Shown: piece after piece, positions 8,510 through 16,025 of the stretch
Layout: every line of letters begins with the position of its first letter
How positions within the stretch are numbered: the first letter of the stretch is position 1
DNA from: Candidatus Tayloriibacteriota bacterium
GTDB lineage: Bacteria > Patescibacteriota > Minisyncoccia > Phycocordibacterales > PALSA-1337
Assembly: GCA_903893855.1 (NCBI GenBank)
Contig: CAITNV010000023.1
Span: forward strand, 1 to 53,396
Reading direction: 5' to 3'
DNA: 53,396 nt
Translations under genes and position numbers: made by a program
Notes under the pieces: generated by a model
The model's input: only the letters and a program-made list of their open reading frames with translations
The model's database searches: none
Told to the model about the DNA's origin: nothing

Positions 8510-10360
8510 TTATCGTTTCTTGATAACATTTTTTCGAGCTGGAGATTTTTGAGTTAACTTTCGAAGCTTTTCTATATCAGCCTCAATCTCCGCTATACCC
8601 TCACGGAAGAATTCCGGTGAATACATGTCAATGCCGATTTCAGCGAGGATCTCTTCGGGGCTTGCTTTGCCACCTGAAGAGAGGAATTTCTCAATAGAAG
8701 ACCAGAAGCTCTTGTCCTGACGATATCGTCGAAGAAGCGCTTTCGAAACGAGCATTCCGTATGCGTATGTGTACACATAAAAGAACCGTCGTATATGACT
8801 CCACGATACGAAAGCGTAACCTGCATTAGGTTCAAGATCAAAAACTGGGCCTAAATATTCCTTCATGTTTTTATTATGAAGTTCGGCGATGACTTCTTTG
8901 GTCACAAAACCTTTTGTACGCACAGCTTCATGAATATCCTTCTCGAAATTAAAACAAGCCACTTGTCGGAATATTGTACTGATATCATCGTTAATCTTAT
9001 CGTGCAAAACTACAATCTTTTCCGCATCAGAAAGTGAGTCGAAAACAGAATCCATAACAAGCGATTCGAAGAGTGTACTTGCGGTCTCAGCAAGTGCTAT
9101 AGAGTACTGTGAATATATCGGGCCTTGTGAACGCGACAATTCACCATGGAAAGCGTGACCCATTTCATGACCATAGGTCTTCAAAGAATAAAGATTACCC
9201 ACGTGATTGAGTAGCACAAACGTCGGTAATTTATAGAAACCTGCACAATACGCTCCGCCCTGCTTGCCAACTCGTGGCGCTACGTCAATCTGCCCATTCG
9301 CAATATAGCTATCAAGATAATCAGCGTACTTTTTATCAATAGCTCCGAATGTCTTCTTTAAAATCTCAGTTGATTGTGCAAAATCAAATCCTCTCTTAAC
9401 TGTGCCTATTTTCGCGGCTCGATCTGAATATGAAAGTTTTTTGATCTTGAGGAGTTTTGCTTTCAATTTAAAGAAGGAATGCGCTACATGATTATGTTTG
9501 GTGACGGTAGTAATGAGATTCTCAATAACCTTCGGATCATTGCGATATTCAAGAACGGTCGCTTCATATGGAGTCTTGTAGCCTCGAAGTTCATCTTCGA
9601 TCTTTTTATCTGTGACGACGGCATTCATTTCGGCTTCGGCGGCAGATGCAATTCCTTTCTGAGCTTCATTAACCAAAGCTTCAAGAGCCTTACGTTCACG
9701 AGGGCTTGAGAGCGAACTAACAGAATAATGTGCTTCGGATAATGGCATCTTTTTTCCTTTCCATGTTACCGTAATCGTGCTCAGTAAACGTTCTGTAGCC
9801 ATAATCCACATCTCTCGTGAGGGCATATTTTTGAGATTGAGCACTTTCTCTTCTGAGGTCGTGAGGCTGTAGCGTGCATCAGCAAATATTCGCGAAATGA
9901 GGACCTTAAAACGTGCGAGCTGTGGATCAGCAAGGAATTTCTTTTGAAATTCAGCTGAAATAGTACCGAGTGTAATTAAAAAGAAAGTTAGGGCGTTGGC
10001 GGCTTTGGTCAAGCGATTACCGAGCAAGGCTAATTGCGACGTTGCAATAGTGCCAAGCTCACTTGTTCCCTCAATATCTTTGAGGAAATAAAAATACATA
10101 ATAGGTTTTGAATCGGAATCCTCGGCTAATTTCTCATAATCAGTGAGAGCTTCGAGCAGGGCCTTAGCGTCTCTTGTATAGACCTTATCTGCAACATCAT
10201 ATGTTGACGCAAAGGCTGCATATTTTTTCTCAAGTATTTCAACGTCCTTCATGATAGCTGGATCTTGTGGCGAGCTATATAGAAGAGCGAGATTCCATTG
10301 TGGAGCCTTTGGGCTTGTTTTCTTTATTATCTTTTTAGTTTTTTTTATATTTTTCTTCAT
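8510..10360 (-). CDS. pepF: Oligoendopeptidase F (M3 family)
   Basis: 616-aa cytoplasmic zinc metallopeptidase that degrades short peptides. The HEMGH zinc site (in YGHEMGHAFHGELS, about residues 394-407) and the downstream Glu in the ALAETASTLFESLV segment supply the gluzincin ligands. Overall length and motif spacing fit the PepF/M3B family. The N-terminus carries a Lys-rich stretch (MKKNIKKTKKIIKK). A TATCAT box ends 6 nt before the ATG, again a leaderless arrangement. It follows the ATP-cone/endonuclease gene but seems separately transcribed. Confidence 0.92.
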   Translation of the reverse strand: MKKNIKKTKKIIKKTSPKAPQWNLALLYSSPQDPAIMKDVEILEKKYAAFASTYDVADKVYTRDAKALLEALTDYEKLAEDSDSKPIMYFYFLKDIEGTSELGTIATSQLALLGNRLTKAANALTFFLITLGTISAEFQKKFLADPQLARFKVLISRIFADARYSLTTSEEKVLNLKNMPSREMWIMATERLLSTITVTWKGKKMPLSEAHYSVSSLSSPRERKALEALVNEAQKGIASAAEAEMNAVVTDKKIEDELRGYKTPYEATVLEYRNDPKVIENLITTVTKHNHVAHSFFKLKAKLLKIKKLSYSDRAAKIGTVKRGFDFAQSTEILKKTFGAIDKKYADYLDSYIANGQIDVAPRVGKQGGAYCAGFYKLPTFVLLNHVGNLYSLKTYGHEMGHAFHGELSRSQGPIYSQYSIALAETASTLFESLVMDSVFDSLSDAEKIVVLHDKINDDISTIFRQVACFNFEKDIHEAVRTKGFVTKEVIAELHNKNMKEYLGPVFDLEPNAGYAFVSWSHIRRFFYVYTYAYGMLVSKALLRRYRQDKSFWSSIEKFLSSGGKASPEEILAEIGIDMYSPEFFREGIAEIEADIEKLRKLTQKSPARKNVIKKR

Positions 10361-10399
10361 TTCGGTATGATATGTTTGAGTAGTTAATTTAATTTAAAT

Positions 10400-11278
10400 T
10401 TATAGACTACACACTTCATTTATCTCTTTATGGACCGCTTCGATTTTGGTATCGTCAAGACCGATTTTTTGGAGAATGCGTGGGTTGATTTCTTTGCAGA
10501 GAATCACGCCTTCTTTCAATAGATTTTTTTTATCGACATTAGAAAGTGAAGAAAGGCATGTAAATGGATGCAAATGTGACCGTGTAATGAGGTCATGGAG
10601 ATTTCCCTCTGCAGGATAATTCCAACCAATCATTTTAAGCCCCACACATTCCCCATATCGAATAGCTTGATCAGTGAACTTAGTATTCGTCACGAGCCAG
10701 CCTTCGCTTAGAGCACGTTTGGTCGTATCTGGTGCCGTAACGCCATATGTATACGCCTCACCTGCTTTGCGGATATCATCGAACCTCGCTTTAACATAGA
10801 GAGCTACCTTGAGATCAGACTTGAGGCCGAATTCATTGTGGAATTTTGCTTCAACCATAATGAGCTTTTCAGCATTCCATGCGACCACATCAGCTTCATG
10901 CTCAACACAATTACCATGAATGATCTGATCTGTTAGTGTCTCATAGCCCCAAGCTCGAAAAATATTCGATACAAAACGCTCGAATGGAAAACCATCAGGA
11001 CCGAGATCGGCTAGCGCTCGTCGGAGCGAATACCTCGTCGCAGCCGGAAGTGATTCCTTACGTAAAAGACCAAAAGCGTGATGATAAATGTCTGCAGTAG
11101 TCACCAATGAAACTGGTGGTTGTTCAACAGCCTCATGTCCAATCTCTCGCTTCACATGAGCGACGATCTTTGCAATTGATTCTTTACTTCCTCCTGCATT
11201 AATAAGTGATTCTGCTAATTTATTTTCATCAAACGGTTCCTGACTTCCATCAGCCTTGGTTATAAAAAGTTGGTTCAT
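10400..11278 (-). CDS. ATP-cone plus restriction-endonuclease-fold protein
   Basis: 292-aa protein. Residues 1-90 look like an ATP-cone (FITKADGSQEPFDENKLAES at the start), the nucleotide-sensing domain of ribonucleotide reductases and NrdR. Residues about 95-230 resemble an Mrr-type endonuclease core: EADVVAWNAEKLIMVEAKFH gives the D-x(n)-E-x-K triad. The C-terminal 50 residues look like a small helical (helix-hairpin-helix-like) domain. The ATG overlaps the mnmA stop in a TAATG junction, so translation is coupled to mnmA. Its role is unknown; a nucleotide-controlled nuclease is the natural reading, but not shown. Confidence 0.7.
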   Translation of the reverse strand: MNQLFITKADGSQEPFDENKLAESLINAGGSKESIAKIVAHVKREIGHEAVEQPPVSLVTTADIYHHAFGLLRKESLPAATRYSLRRALADLGPDGFPFERFVSNIFRAWGYETLTDQIIHGNCVEHEADVVAWNAEKLIMVEAKFHNEFGLKSDLKVALYVKARFDDIRKAGEAYTYGVTAPDTTKRALSEGWLVTNTKFTDQAIRYGECVGLKMIGWNYPAEGNLHDLITRSHLHPFTCLSSLSNVDKKNLLKEGVILCKEINPRILQKIGLDDTKIEAVHKEINEVCSL

Positions 11279-12432
11279 TACACTATACTATCAATAACTC
11301 CCCCACCGAGGCAAACTGCGCCGTCGTATATCACCAATGATTGACCTGGAGATATCGTCATTTGTGGCTCGTTAAACGTCACGATTATTTGATTGCTTTT
11401 CTCTTGCGTAACAGTAATGTCGACAAGTTCCGCACGATATCGGGGGCGAGCATGATACGTCATACCATTTTCAGGCACCACTCCTCGAACCCAATTAACA
11501 TCTGCGAGCTTGATACGCAATGAGCCTTTTACTGGAGTATTAACACCACAATTGGCAGCTTTTGTATTCGAAACCGTGATCGTATTATCATCAATATTCT
11601 TAGCGACGACATAGTATGGCTCATCGTGCGGTGTCTTATGACGATCATCAATAATGAATCCATGTCGTTCGCCAATAGTAAATAAAGCGGAGCCGTCATG
11701 CGAGCCAATTACCGCCCCATGAGTATCTAGCACATTGCCACGCTCCTTTGGAATATAATGTGCGAGGAATTCTTTCACGTCGATTTTGCCGATGAAACAC
11801 AGTCCTTGGCTATCTTTTTTCTCTGCAGTAGGCAGACCGAATGAACGAGCTAGTTCTCGCACCTTTGGCTTCTCAATATCACCAACAGGAAAAAGCGTTC
11901 GCGATACCTGCTCTTGGGTAAGAGTCCATAGGAAATACGATTGGTCTTTATTGGTATCATCTCCAGCGACAAGATCGGTCGTAATGGTACCGTCATCAAG
12001 AGTACGCTTCACTGTACGAGCATAATGTCCGGTCGCCACAAAGTCCGCACCCTTTTTCATTGCCCAATCAAAAAAGCCACCGAACTTCACGTATTTATTA
12101 CACATCACATCAGGATTTGGCGTGCGTCCTCGACGATATTCTTCGATCATATAGTCAACCACGTGTTTCTTGTATTCACTCTCGAGATCAAGCGTGATAA
12201 ATGGAATACCGAGAAGTGCAGCCACGCGCATTGCATCAAGTCGATCGTCTCTCCATGTACACCTAAGGCCAGATATATCGCGGTCCGGTTGCCAGACTTT
12301 GATAAATACTCCAGTGACATCATAGCCAGCTTTAACTAAAAGCGCCGCAGACACTGAGCTATCAACTCCACCAGACATGCCAATAAAGACCTTTTTGCGA
12401 GGTCCTCTGGTGGCTTTGGGGCTATTTGACAT
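11278..12432 (-). CDS. mnmA: tRNA-specific 2-thiouridylase MnmA
   Basis: Thiolates U34 of tRNA-Lys, -Glu and -Gln. The start was set to the Met of MSNSPKATRGPRKKVFIGM (384 aa); the 440-aa ORF-track version adds 56 residues antisense to mltG. Key features are the PP-loop GMSGGVDSS, the catalytic cysteines in DVMCNKYVKFG and SQGLCFIGK, and a C-terminal beta-barrel. It overlaps the mltG end by 11 nt upstream and the ATP-cone gene by 1 nt downstream, so mltG-mnmA-endonuclease is one transcription unit. The cysteine spacing supports an active enzyme. Confidence 0.95.
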   Translation of the reverse strand: MSNSPKATRGPRKKVFIGMSGGVDSSVSAALLVKAGYDVTGVFIKVWQPDRDISGLRCTWRDDRLDAMRVAALLGIPFITLDLESEYKKHVVDYMIEEYRRGRTPNPDVMCNKYVKFGGFFDWAMKKGADFVATGHYARTVKRTLDDGTITTDLVAGDDTNKDQSYFLWTLTQEQVSRTLFPVGDIEKPKVRELARSFGLPTAEKKDSQGLCFIGKIDVKEFLAHYIPKERGNVLDTHGAVIGSHDGSALFTIGERHGFIIDDRHKTPHDEPYYVVAKNIDDNTITVSNTKAANCGVNTPVKGSLRIKLADVNWVRGVVPENGMTYHARPRYRAELVDITVTQEKSNQIIVTFNEPQMTISPGQSLVIYDGAVCLGGGVIDSIV

Positions 12433-13501
12433 ATTTCGCTTTATTGACCAAATGTTCCGCATAGGTTGTAGCATAATGCATATTGCCTTTTGTGTCACTA
12501 AAATAGAACCAGAATGCCGATGGAGTAGGATGCACGGTTGCAGTAAGTGCATCAAGGCCTGGATTGCCAATTGGTGTCGATGGGAGACCTTTATGAACAT
12601 ACGTATTGTATGGTGATGTTGTTGCGAGATCAGTCAAGGTAATCTCAGCACTCGTTTTACCTAAAAAATACATAAAAGGTGGATCAACTCCCAACGGAAC
12701 TCCAGAATCAAGTCGTTTCCAAAGTATTCCTGCCACCATTGCCCTGTCGATAGAGCTTGTCGCTTCTCGCTCGACAATTGATGCAAGAGTAACGATATTC
12801 GCAATCGTACGAGGGTAGATATGATTTGTCTTAGCCTGCAATCGCGATTGTGTTTGCAAAGCAGCGACATCTGGCTCGAGTGTCGAGACTTTATCATTGA
12901 ATGTATCTGTTAGTTCTGCTAACACCGCGGCTGGCGTAGTGTTGGGAATAAAAAGATAGGTATCAGGAAATAAATATCCCTCTGAAGTACTTGCAAGCGA
13001 AAGAAATTCCTTTTCATTGAAAGAAAAGACTGATTCCGAACTTGAGCTAATACTCAAACTTTTCTTCAGAATATCTCCCATATCATGAACCGTACTACCC
13101 TCAGGAAGAGTTACTTTGATAGGATTGAAACCTTGTTCATTATGAATAAGTCGTGAAGCCACACGCCAGACTGTGCTCGGACTCGTGAATAAATAATCCC
13201 CAGCGTTAACTCCAGCACCTCGTCCTGTAAGCTCGATTGCCAAACGAAAAGCCACTGATGATTTAATAATATGCCCATCTACCAATTCTTTCGCAATAGT
13301 TGAGAGCGTAGCATTCTTAGTGACATGCACTACCGTCCCCGAAGTAAATTCACTGGGACTCTGTGCATACTCGTAGGCAACACTTCCGACAATTGCAGCC
13401 ACACACAACAGTAAAACAAAGAAACGAAGTACGTATGATTTTTTACGGACCGGCACTTCACGCTCGCGCATCATAGATAGTTCATCTTGTTCTTCGGGCA
13501 T
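12422..13501 (-). CDS. mltG: Endolytic murein transglycosylase MltG
   Basis: 359-aa inner-membrane lytic transglycosylase (YceG family) that terminates nascent glycan strands. One membrane anchor lies near residues 23-44 (YVLRFFVLLLCVAAIVGSVA), then a LysM-like region, then the catalytic domain with TLASIVEREATSS, whose Glu corresponds to the catalytic residue, followed by ILWKRLDSGVPLGVDPPFMY. Length is near the family norm of about 340 aa. It leads into mnmA by overlap and, with ddl and the deacetylase elsewhere in the window, shows peptidoglycan metabolism. Confidence 0.94.
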   Translation of the reverse strand: MPEEQDELSMMREREVPVRKKSYVLRFFVLLLCVAAIVGSVAYEYAQSPSEFTSGTVVHVTKNATLSTIAKELVDGHIIKSSVAFRLAIELTGRGAGVNAGDYLFTSPSTVWRVASRLIHNEQGFNPIKVTLPEGSTVHDMGDILKKSLSISSSSESVFSFNEKEFLSLASTSEGYLFPDTYLFIPNTTPAAVLAELTDTFNDKVSTLEPDVAALQTQSRLQAKTNHIYPRTIANIVTLASIVEREATSSIDRAMVAGILWKRLDSGVPLGVDPPFMYFLGKTSAEITLTDLATTSPYNTYVHKGLPSTPIGNPGLDALTATVHPTPSAFWFYFSDTKGNMHYATTYAEHLVNKAKYVK

Positions 13502-13527
13502 ACTATGTGAGAAAAATAATATTAAAA

Positions 13528-14817
13528 TTAAATAGGAAGATTTGCTGGAGCCTGACCCTTCTTTGAACCAACACGACCAAGTGTAGGAGTAGCAGCCACC
13601 TGACCTGGGAAGTGGAATATTGTCGCAAGCTCTTCACTATTCAAAACCATTGGATTGCCATGATACGGGTCAAAGAAGAAAGCACGGCGCTTGTAGACAT
13701 TGAGCAGTTCAGCACGCATTTTATTCTGGCGAATATTCTTAAAATCCTGCCATGGGTAACTAAACTTCGGGCTCCACTGATCGCCGCGAGGTTTAAAACC
13801 ATTCATATGCTCGGTATTAAACTGTTTAAACGAACCGAGCATTCCTGAAATATTAGTCGGCGAGAACGACTCTTTAGCACCAATATACATAAGTCGAATT
13901 CCCACATCATATGCTTGCTTCGAGAGCGATCGCTCAATAGCCTTCACGAGGTCCTGTTCACCGGAGGTTGTAATAATACGCTGACCAGAACCAGAATCAT
14001 CCACAGCCATAGCCACTTTGGTCTTTGGATCTCGATTAAGAATCTTATTAATCTCCGCAGCCGCTTCATCCTTCCATTTGTCAGTAGTCTTCCAGAAATG
14101 CCCAGCCTTCTTATGTTCAGCCTTGTGCGCACGAACAATAATCTGTATCCAAGCCTGTTGATTGACCCCAATAGCACCCAAAAATTCAAGTAATGGAGCG
14201 AGCGGATCCACCTTGAATTCTTCTTTAGGATCTTTATCAAGACCATAATCAATGTAGGTCTTTATAGGATAAAAATCGGGCTTCGTAGAAGTAAGCTCGG
14301 CACCCCAAATGACCATTTTATCTCCTTCAAAATGAACTGACTTCGCATAATCATCGACTTCATTTACCTCAATACCGGGGAATTGTGCGTACAGGCTCGT
14401 CTCGATAAAGTTTTTAAACGATGCTCGTGTCCAAATAAAGAAGTGCACTTGACCCTCAAGTGAGACCATTTCAAGTGAAAACCAAGGCCGCATCTTGCCA
14501 AGCCAGAACTTATCGTACCAACTTCCTTCTCCGCCTGTCTGATGAAGCGCGGTTAGAAAAAGCTCCATAGCAGCAGGAGATTTAAACGTCTCCTTAGGTA
14601 GACGAATACCGAGAAGTACCACCTTCTCTTTGTAAATAAATTCAGCACGGACATACTTTACCCATACCTCCCAAAAAATAATAAAAAGCGATATTGCAAC
14701 CGCAATTGGTAAGAACGTAAGAATGATACCCATTGAAGGCTGTATCGTATCCCAAAAACCTTTCAAATCAAAAGTGGAATATAATTGTTGAAATGCTTGA
14801 GTCAAGTTCATACCCAT
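13528..14817 (-). CDS. Membrane-anchored conserved hypothetical protein
   Basis: 429-aa protein with one N-terminal membrane segment (about residues 28-48, MGIILTFLPIAVAISLFIIF) and a large cytoplasmic domain containing FIWTRASFKNFIETSLYAQF and a PHYGNP-type Pro-rich end (FFFDPYHGNPMVLNSEELA). This architecture is what Patescibacteria encode next to or fused with VirB4/TraC-like ATPases; no such ATPase follows here. It has 26 nt to mltG, so probably the same operon. Two in-frame ATGs (MGMNL) are possible; a TATACT box lies 2 or 8 nt upstream, favouring the second. Function unknown. Confidence 0.7.
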   Translation of the reverse strand: MGMNLTQAFQQLYSTFDLKGFWDTIQPSMGIILTFLPIAVAISLFIIFWEVWVKYVRAEFIYKEKVVLLGIRLPKETFKSPAAMELFLTALHQTGGEGSWYDKFWLGKMRPWFSLEMVSLEGQVHFFIWTRASFKNFIETSLYAQFPGIEVNEVDDYAKSVHFEGDKMVIWGAELTSTKPDFYPIKTYIDYGLDKDPKEEFKVDPLAPLLEFLGAIGVNQQAWIQIIVRAHKAEHKKAGHFWKTTDKWKDEAAAEINKILNRDPKTKVAMAVDDSGSGQRIITTSGEQDLVKAIERSLSKQAYDVGIRLMYIGAKESFSPTNISGMLGSFKQFNTEHMNGFKPRGDQWSPKFSYPWQDFKNIRQNKMRAELLNVYKRRAFFFDPYHGNPMVLNSEELATIFHFPGQVAATPTLGRVGSKKGQAPANLPI

Positions 14818-14841
14818 ATAGTATACCCCAAAGCCAAAACA

Positions 14842-14868
14842 GAAAAAAGAGCCTCATGGCACTTTTTT
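14842..14868 (-). terminator. Intrinsic terminator after leuS / sigma4-HARE genes
   Basis: Minus-strand AGTGCC-ATGA-GGCTCT followed by TTTTTTC. The stem is flanked by A6 on one side and T6 on the other, so it could work both ways, but only minus-strand genes flank it. Confidence 0.7.
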
Positions 14869-14907
14869 CTGAAAACTATTTTACTAATTCTTTAAAACTT
14901 CTTGAAA

Positions 14908-15936
14908 CTACGCGTTACTGTATTTATTATCTTTATCTTTTTTGAAAAACTTGTGGTTCTGGAGATTGACGACAATAGTGTTTTCCTTTACATATCGTTC
15001 CTTCATAACCTTGTCGACGATCTCTTCTCGAGTAAGTGGACCGTTCTTGTCGAGGATCTTACGAATAACATCCTTAACAACTCCGCTCATATAACCCCAT
15101 TCTGCGAGAGCATATAGACCACGGCCTACGAGAACGAAACGAGGATCCTTAATAAGTTCATTATGTGTCGTTGCAACATGAGCCTTCTTCTTGAAGACCT
15201 TATTGATCTGATTAGCAACTTCTCGGAAATGGATTGGTGAACCATGCTTTCGAATAACAAGGAAAGCGTAATCACGCATACCCTTAGTCTTAATGTTAGG
15301 AGAATGTGATACACCCCATTCACCAATAGCATTCTTACCAACTCGCTTTGAAAGACCGAGCCATCGTCGAACGACTTCCTGATTCTTGTACTTCTCTGAA
15401 ACGCTTTCGAGATGAGTTAGGAATGTATTAACCATTTCTGATTCTGGAAGGAGGTCCTGATCTGAAAGACTTGCATAGAGCTTGTGAAGTGATCCTTCAA
15501 CCTGCGCTGCAAGCTCTTCATTAACATGCCATCGATGCTTGAAATCATCATCTTCTTTTCGCTTCTTAAATGTCTCACCAAGAACAAGGAGAAAGTTAAC
15601 TGCATTCTGTGTAGCTGCATCCTTTGAAACAGTATTAAGGAAATCTTCTTCAACAACGATACCTCCGAGGGAGTGGATGAGGTTTTCGAGTTCTTTAAAC
15701 GCTGCAGTCTCAGACTTGTAAGCCTCTGCTTTGCGAATATTGTTAATAGCGTAGTTTTCAATCTGACGTACTCGCTCACGAGTAATACCATACGTCTTAC
15801 CAATAGCATCAAGCGTCATCTTTGTCGTAGATTTACCAAGACCGTATCGCGACACAAGAACTGCTCGAGCACGATCTGGTAGTACTGCAAGAAGACGCTT
15901 AACTGACTGTTTTGGTTTAAATTGAATTGTTGCCAT
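14908..15936 (-). CDS. Sigma-70 region 4 HTH plus HARE-HTH protein
   Basis: 342-aa DNA-binding protein. The start was placed at MATIQFKPKQSVKRLLAVLP; the ORF-track version adds 28 residues. Residues about 10-65 form a sigma region-4 helix-turn-helix (TLDAIGKTYGITRERVRQIE), and the C-terminal region carries a HARE-HTH winged helix (RDYAFLVIRKHGSPIHFREV and GPLTREEIVDKVMKE), the domain of RNA polymerase delta. No sigma region 2 or 3 is present, so it is not a full sigma factor. It follows leuS by 89 nt and is likely co-transcribed. A global transcription-modulating role is inference. Confidence 0.8.
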   Translation of the reverse strand: MATIQFKPKQSVKRLLAVLPDRARAVLVSRYGLGKSTTKMTLDAIGKTYGITRERVRQIENYAINNIRKAEAYKSETAAFKELENLIHSLGGIVVEEDFLNTVSKDAATQNAVNFLLVLGETFKKRKEDDDFKHRWHVNEELAAQVEGSLHKLYASLSDQDLLPESEMVNTFLTHLESVSEKYKNQEVVRRWLGLSKRVGKNAIGEWGVSHSPNIKTKGMRDYAFLVIRKHGSPIHFREVANQINKVFKKKAHVATTHNELIKDPRFVLVGRGLYALAEWGYMSGVVKDVIRKILDKNGPLTREEIVDKVMKERYVKENTIVVNLQNHKFFKKDKDNKYSNA

Positions 15937-16025
15937 TTGAATTAATTTGCTATTAATATGTGTAACTTTATATACATTACTTATATCATTTTGTTGTCTT
16001 GCCGTCAAACAACGTGTCACAAGTG

